The notes under the pieces are model-generated. The model did no database searches. It was given only the letters and a program-made list of their open reading frames with translations, and had not been told where the DNA came from. From Toxonevra muliebris (taxonomy: Eukaryota; Arthropoda; Insecta; Diptera; Pallopteridae), in the NCBI GenBank assembly GCA_963691655.1, contig OY829326.1, positions 71,417,235 to 71,481,234 of the forward strand: DNA of 64,000 nucleotides. Direction: 5' to 3'. Position numbers and translations under genes: made by a program. Shown piece by piece: positions 60,493 to 64,000 of the stretch. Position 1 is the first letter of the stretch. Each line of letters starts with the position of its first letter.

Positions 60493-60642
60493 GAATGGAT
60501 AATTTTTTAAGAGTAATTCGGGGTCGCTGATCCCGACCCTGTATTCAGATTTTCCCTACCACTTTTCGGATCACATGGGGGCCAAAACCCATAATATTGT
60601 TGGCGGGACCAACATAAATATTTTTATTTTACCCTGTGGTAC

Positions 60643-62133
60643 AGACTCTAAAAACCTATACCAAATATCTAGGGGTAGTTGTGGACAGCAAATTGCTGTG
60701 GAAGCTTAATGTTGACGAGAGAGTGAAGAAGCCAATCAATGCTCTGTACGCATGCAAAAAGATTTGGAAGCACATGGGGTCTGTCACTCTCTCTTATGCA
60801 TTGGTGCTACACAGCCATTGTTAGACCTATACTGCTCTACGGTGTTTTGGTATGGTGGGCTATAACTAAAAAGAAAACGTATATCAAGCCTTTGGAAAAG
60901 GTTCAGCGGCTGTCCGCGCTATGAGCTATGAGAACAACTCCAACGGCAGCTCTTGAAGCTATTCTCAACCTGCCGCGAATTGATCTCTTCGTAAAAAATC
61001 GGGCAGCAAAATCGGCTGAAAAACTACGGGTTACTGGACAACTATGCTACAGTTCCTTCGGACATAGCTCAATTAGTCGGAACACATCTGATTCAGATTA
61101 CGTGATCCCTAAATTGAGCTCTGGAAAGAGGATAAAAGCTGTTATTGAACAGGAAGGCTGGCGTAAGGGTATGGAACTAGAACGCAAATCCTTCAATATT
61201 TTCACGGATGGCTCAAAAATGGTTGCGGGGGTGGGCGCTGGTGTTTACTGTCGTGAGCTAAACATCAGAAAGCCCTTCAGGCTTCCTGATTGCTGCAGCA
61301 TATTCCAGGCAGAAATAATTGCCGCTAGGAAGGCTGCGGAGCTTGCAAACAGTGTTGCCACTATCAACTCAACAATAAACATATATAGATAGTCAATCAG
61401 CTATAAAAGCGTTGACATCACACTGGACATCATCCAAAATTGTTCTTCAGTGCAGAGCAGCAATGAAGAAACTGACTACTAAGCGTAGGCTGCGTATCTA
61501 TTGGGTATCTAGTCACAAAGGCATAGATGGAAATGAGATTGTCGACAAAATCGCGGAAAAAGGAACTAAGCTGCCTGAGGATCAAATCAGCGAAGTACTA
61601 ATCCCTCTGCAAGTAGCTAATTATAACCTAGAAGCACGCATGTGGAAGAAAGCGATAGCTAGGTGGAGAAATATACCCACATTTAAAATCGCTAAAGTCA
61701 TGTGTGACCCCTACAGCGAGAGGTACGCAAATTCTGTTATATCGTTCAATCGTAGGGACTAGAGAACAGTAATTGGCGTACTAACTGGCCATTGTTTGGT
61801 GGCAACGCACTTGCTTAAATTAAAACTAACCGACAATGATAATTGCAGGAAATGTATGGAGCAAGATACGAGGGAAACTCTAGAGCATCTTCTTTGCTTC
61901 TGTCCAGCGCTCACTAGAACTCGATTAACATACTTAGGAGCTCCACAGATTGAGGGTCTGAACGAGGTCGCTAAACTGGGGGTTAACTGTCTTTTAAAGT
62001 TTACTAACCACACTCGCATCTTAAATGACGAATACACTCGATAAATAATTCCTAGGACTCCTATCTAGTATTGCTGAGGACCTAAAGGTATATGCGTGGC
62101 TTCGGCCAGCCAGTACTACCTAACCTAACACAA
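60643..62133 (+). mobile_element. 5'-truncated LINE (RT end, RNase H, Cys/His) with 10-bp duplication
   Basis: CCTGTGGTAC is duplicated at 60633-60642 and 62134-62143. Plus-strand pieces in order: YTKYLGVVVDSKLLWKLNVD (RT thumb), YTAIVRPILLYGVLVWWAI, AMRTTPTAALEAILNLPRID, then RNase H with FTDGSK, FQAEIIAA, DSQSAIKAL, WVSSHKGIDGNEIVDKIA, and the Cys/His end CRKCMEQDTRETLEHLLCFCPAL, with a stop near 62044. The 3' end is CCAGCCAGTACTACCTAACC plus TAACACAA. It is broken by a stop at 60922, a frameshift near 61385 and a stop near 61760. LOA/I-type judging from RNase H and the RT end. Confidence 0.87.
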
Positions 62134-62144
62134 CCTGTGGTACG

Positions 62145-63880
62145 GAGAAGATCGCATTAGCACAGAGGTCAAACATTTCAATTTGTCGTATTATTATTAA
62201 AATACAGATATAATTGACTACATTCATCATTTATTATAATATTTGTGAATAGCTTCAGTTTTCAATTAACTTTTTTTTTCTATTATTATATAAAAGCCAG
62301 ACTCATTAGTTTACTGCCTTTCTTAATCAGAACTTCTTCCGCATCATTCAAAACCATTTAATTAAAAGTTTTTGAACATAAAACCAAAGCGTGTCAACCG
62401 AGATTAAAAATTATGATATTACTTGATGACAACTCAAACCGAAGAAGAAGACGAAAGTGTGACAATACCATAATTTGTCGGCTTTCATTAACAATGAAAT
62501 GCTTCGTCAAACAAAAAACCCAAAAAAGGTACTTTTTACTAAAAAAAAAAGAAGCAACATCAAGAAAATACGTCATTAACAGATAACAAAAACATCAAAA
62601 GGAGAATGAAAAAAGAAACAGGAAAACTGCAGCCAACTTCAGTTTCAATTACAAGAAACAAGAAGGCGTCAATCAATGTGGCGGCAAGTACAAAAACAAA
62701 AAAAAAAAACCGAAATCGCTACGATGCGCTCTCGCTACTTAACCCTTTCGGGCAACAAATTGTCAATGTAAAAGACGGAAAAAGCTAAAGGGGGAAAAGG
62801 GTGAAAGAGTATACAGAAAAAATGAAATCAAGTAAGGGTAAAAAAAGCTAAGTGCTTCACTTTTAATATTTACTAATATTTTCTAGAGCAACATTTATGT
62901 ACATTCGCACGGTAAGGAAAGCAGCTTGAATCAAAAACCAAAAAAAAAAAAAGAATTAAGGTATTGGAAGGTATGGGAAGGTATATAGTAAATAGTAGCG
63001 TTGGTGGTTTGATGACTCCACGATTACTATGATGATTTTTTCTGTTTGACTATAATGTTTTTGTTCTTGATTATGATGAGATGGTGGCGTTTGCATTTAT
63101 ACATAAACAAAAGTCATAAAATCCTTGAGTTTTAAAGAAGAAAAAAAAAACAACAAACCATTGCCGGAAGTTGATACTTCAATGTTGAGCGATTTTTATG
63201 CGGGCGCATACTCACTGGACTTGTGACGACAACATACGTAGCAGAGTTGGTCACGTGTCCATTTCATCATTCATATAACGCGCATCAGTCAAGGGAAATA
63301 ATCAAGCATATTAATGACCATGATGTATGTAGGTACGTGAAAGAGTTAAGCATTTTTCATTAACAAAATTTAGTAGGTATATGAGAAAAATAGGTAGGCA
63401 CTTACATACCTTTTTCTCCCCTTATAATCCCTTTACTTTTCTTGTGCTTAATTACTTGTATCTGATTGCAATAAATTTCTTCTTTTTTTCCATCTTCTAC
63501 TGCTACATTTCTGATGACTTTTATGCATTCGTTTCCCATAATTAAAATCTCTGTAGCTTGAAAAAAGTAAAAAGGGTTACCGTTGTGAGCGCGAAAGGGA
63601 AAAATGGTACAGTTGTGGTTGAAAATGTATTTGTTTTTTAGTAAAATATAAAAGTGTTTATTTACTTTTTTTCTTTCTAGTAAGCAAAACTTTGAATTGG
63701 GTACTTTATATAGTGCTAATTACAATGGTTGGTGGGTAATATGGGGATTGCAAGAGATTACATATGTAGATCTTTGAAAAGAAATTATGAAGTCATGGTT
63801 GCTCTGTTATGATGCTATAAGATATTCATATTTAGCTTTAGAATGTGAGAAAAAAGACATAAGTATCACTGAGCTATCTG
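62145..63880. other. Noncoding stretch
   Basis: A-rich low complexity around 62520-62720 and 62935-62950. No exon or element supported. Confidence 0.45.
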
Positions 63881-63885
63881 GAGCA

Positions 63886-64000
63886 GTAACGTAAATGTGG
63901 GTAATTCGGATCGATATATATAATTTGGATCGATTTTGTTTTGCTAATAACTTTTCGTTGGTATTTTTTAAAATTACGTCATTTTTTCGAAACAAACTTA
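63886..64000. repeat. Second copy of the TTCGGATCGAT repeat, cut by the window edge
   Basis: From GTAACGTAAATG (63886) to the window end it matches 11671-11790 with few differences (GTAATTCGGATCGATATATA, GCTAATAACTTTT, GGTATTTTTTAAAATTACGT). The right part lies outside the window. Confidence 0.8.

Noticed and set aside
60252..60510. Hydrophobic Tyr/Leu/Phe-rich small protein, possibly membrane-spanning
   Set aside because: The frame is the translation of a degenerate CTA/T-rich simple repeat and is open in more than one frame.
1..64000. CRISPR arrays, operons, bacterial promoters or terminators
   Set aside because: The sequence is animal-type DNA with introns, SINEs and LINEs, and none of the tandem repeats has a spacer architecture.

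Overview
The window is AT-rich, intron-bearing animal DNA crowded with transposable elements. It is most consistent with a higher fly (Brachycera). The reasons are Drosophila-style CA/TG and CAA/CAG low-complexity tracts, frequent ACATATGTA-type strings, mariner, hAT, piggyBac and DD37D DNA transposons, R1-, Jockey- and LOA/I-like LINEs, and tRNA-derived SINEs. I cannot name the species from sequence alone. Nothing prokaryotic, viral or rRNA-like was seen.

Only one locus looks like a host protein-coding gene: an F-box/leucine-rich-repeat locus on the minus strand at about 48.85-56.02 kb. Nine exons with canonical GT/AG junctions join in one unbroken reading frame (cassette 1). A second F-box exon and LRR exon lie immediately downstream (cassette 2). 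Cassette 2 has no N-terminal exons or start codon of its own, but its splice phase fits the shared upstream exons exactly. It carries a one-base frameshift and a seven-residue repeat expansion. The locus therefore looks like shared 5' exons with two alternative 3' substrate-recognition cassettes, or a tandem duplication whose second half is decaying.

The rest is mobile DNA and unassigned noncoding sequence. From left to right: a SINE fragment at the left edge; a hAT-like element with a second inverted-repeat element nested in it (0.4-1.3 kb); three LINE remnants (3.5-6.7 kb); a 169-bp tandem repeat (8.05-8.53 kb); a possible large DNA transposon containing a damaged mariner with perfect ends (8.5-13.7 kb); a SINE split by a LINE, then a decayed Tc1/mariner element (17.7-20.4 kb); small inverted-repeat elements at 23.1 and 24.1 kb; a DD37D transposon (27.5-28.5 kb); an AGCGCT-rich element-like region (28.9-29.6 kb); RT and hAT-like scraps (32-33.6 kb); a perfect 26-bp inverted repeat (35.5 kb); two LINE 3' ends facing apart from one another (38.2-38.9 kb); a hairpin-rich MITE with 9-bp target duplications (41.0 kb); a foldback element (44.6 kb); RTE-like and R1-like LINE remnants (45.8-48.2 kb); the F-box locus; a piggyBac-type MITE (57.1 kb); a hAT-type element (59.0 kb); and a 5'-truncated LINE with target duplications (60.6-62.1 kb).

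The element-poor stretches between these look like long intronic or intergenic DNA. No coding sequence could be supported there. Nearly all element boundaries given here rest on terminal repeats or target-site duplications read directly from the sequence. Family names come from recognised protein motifs and are less certain than the boundaries.
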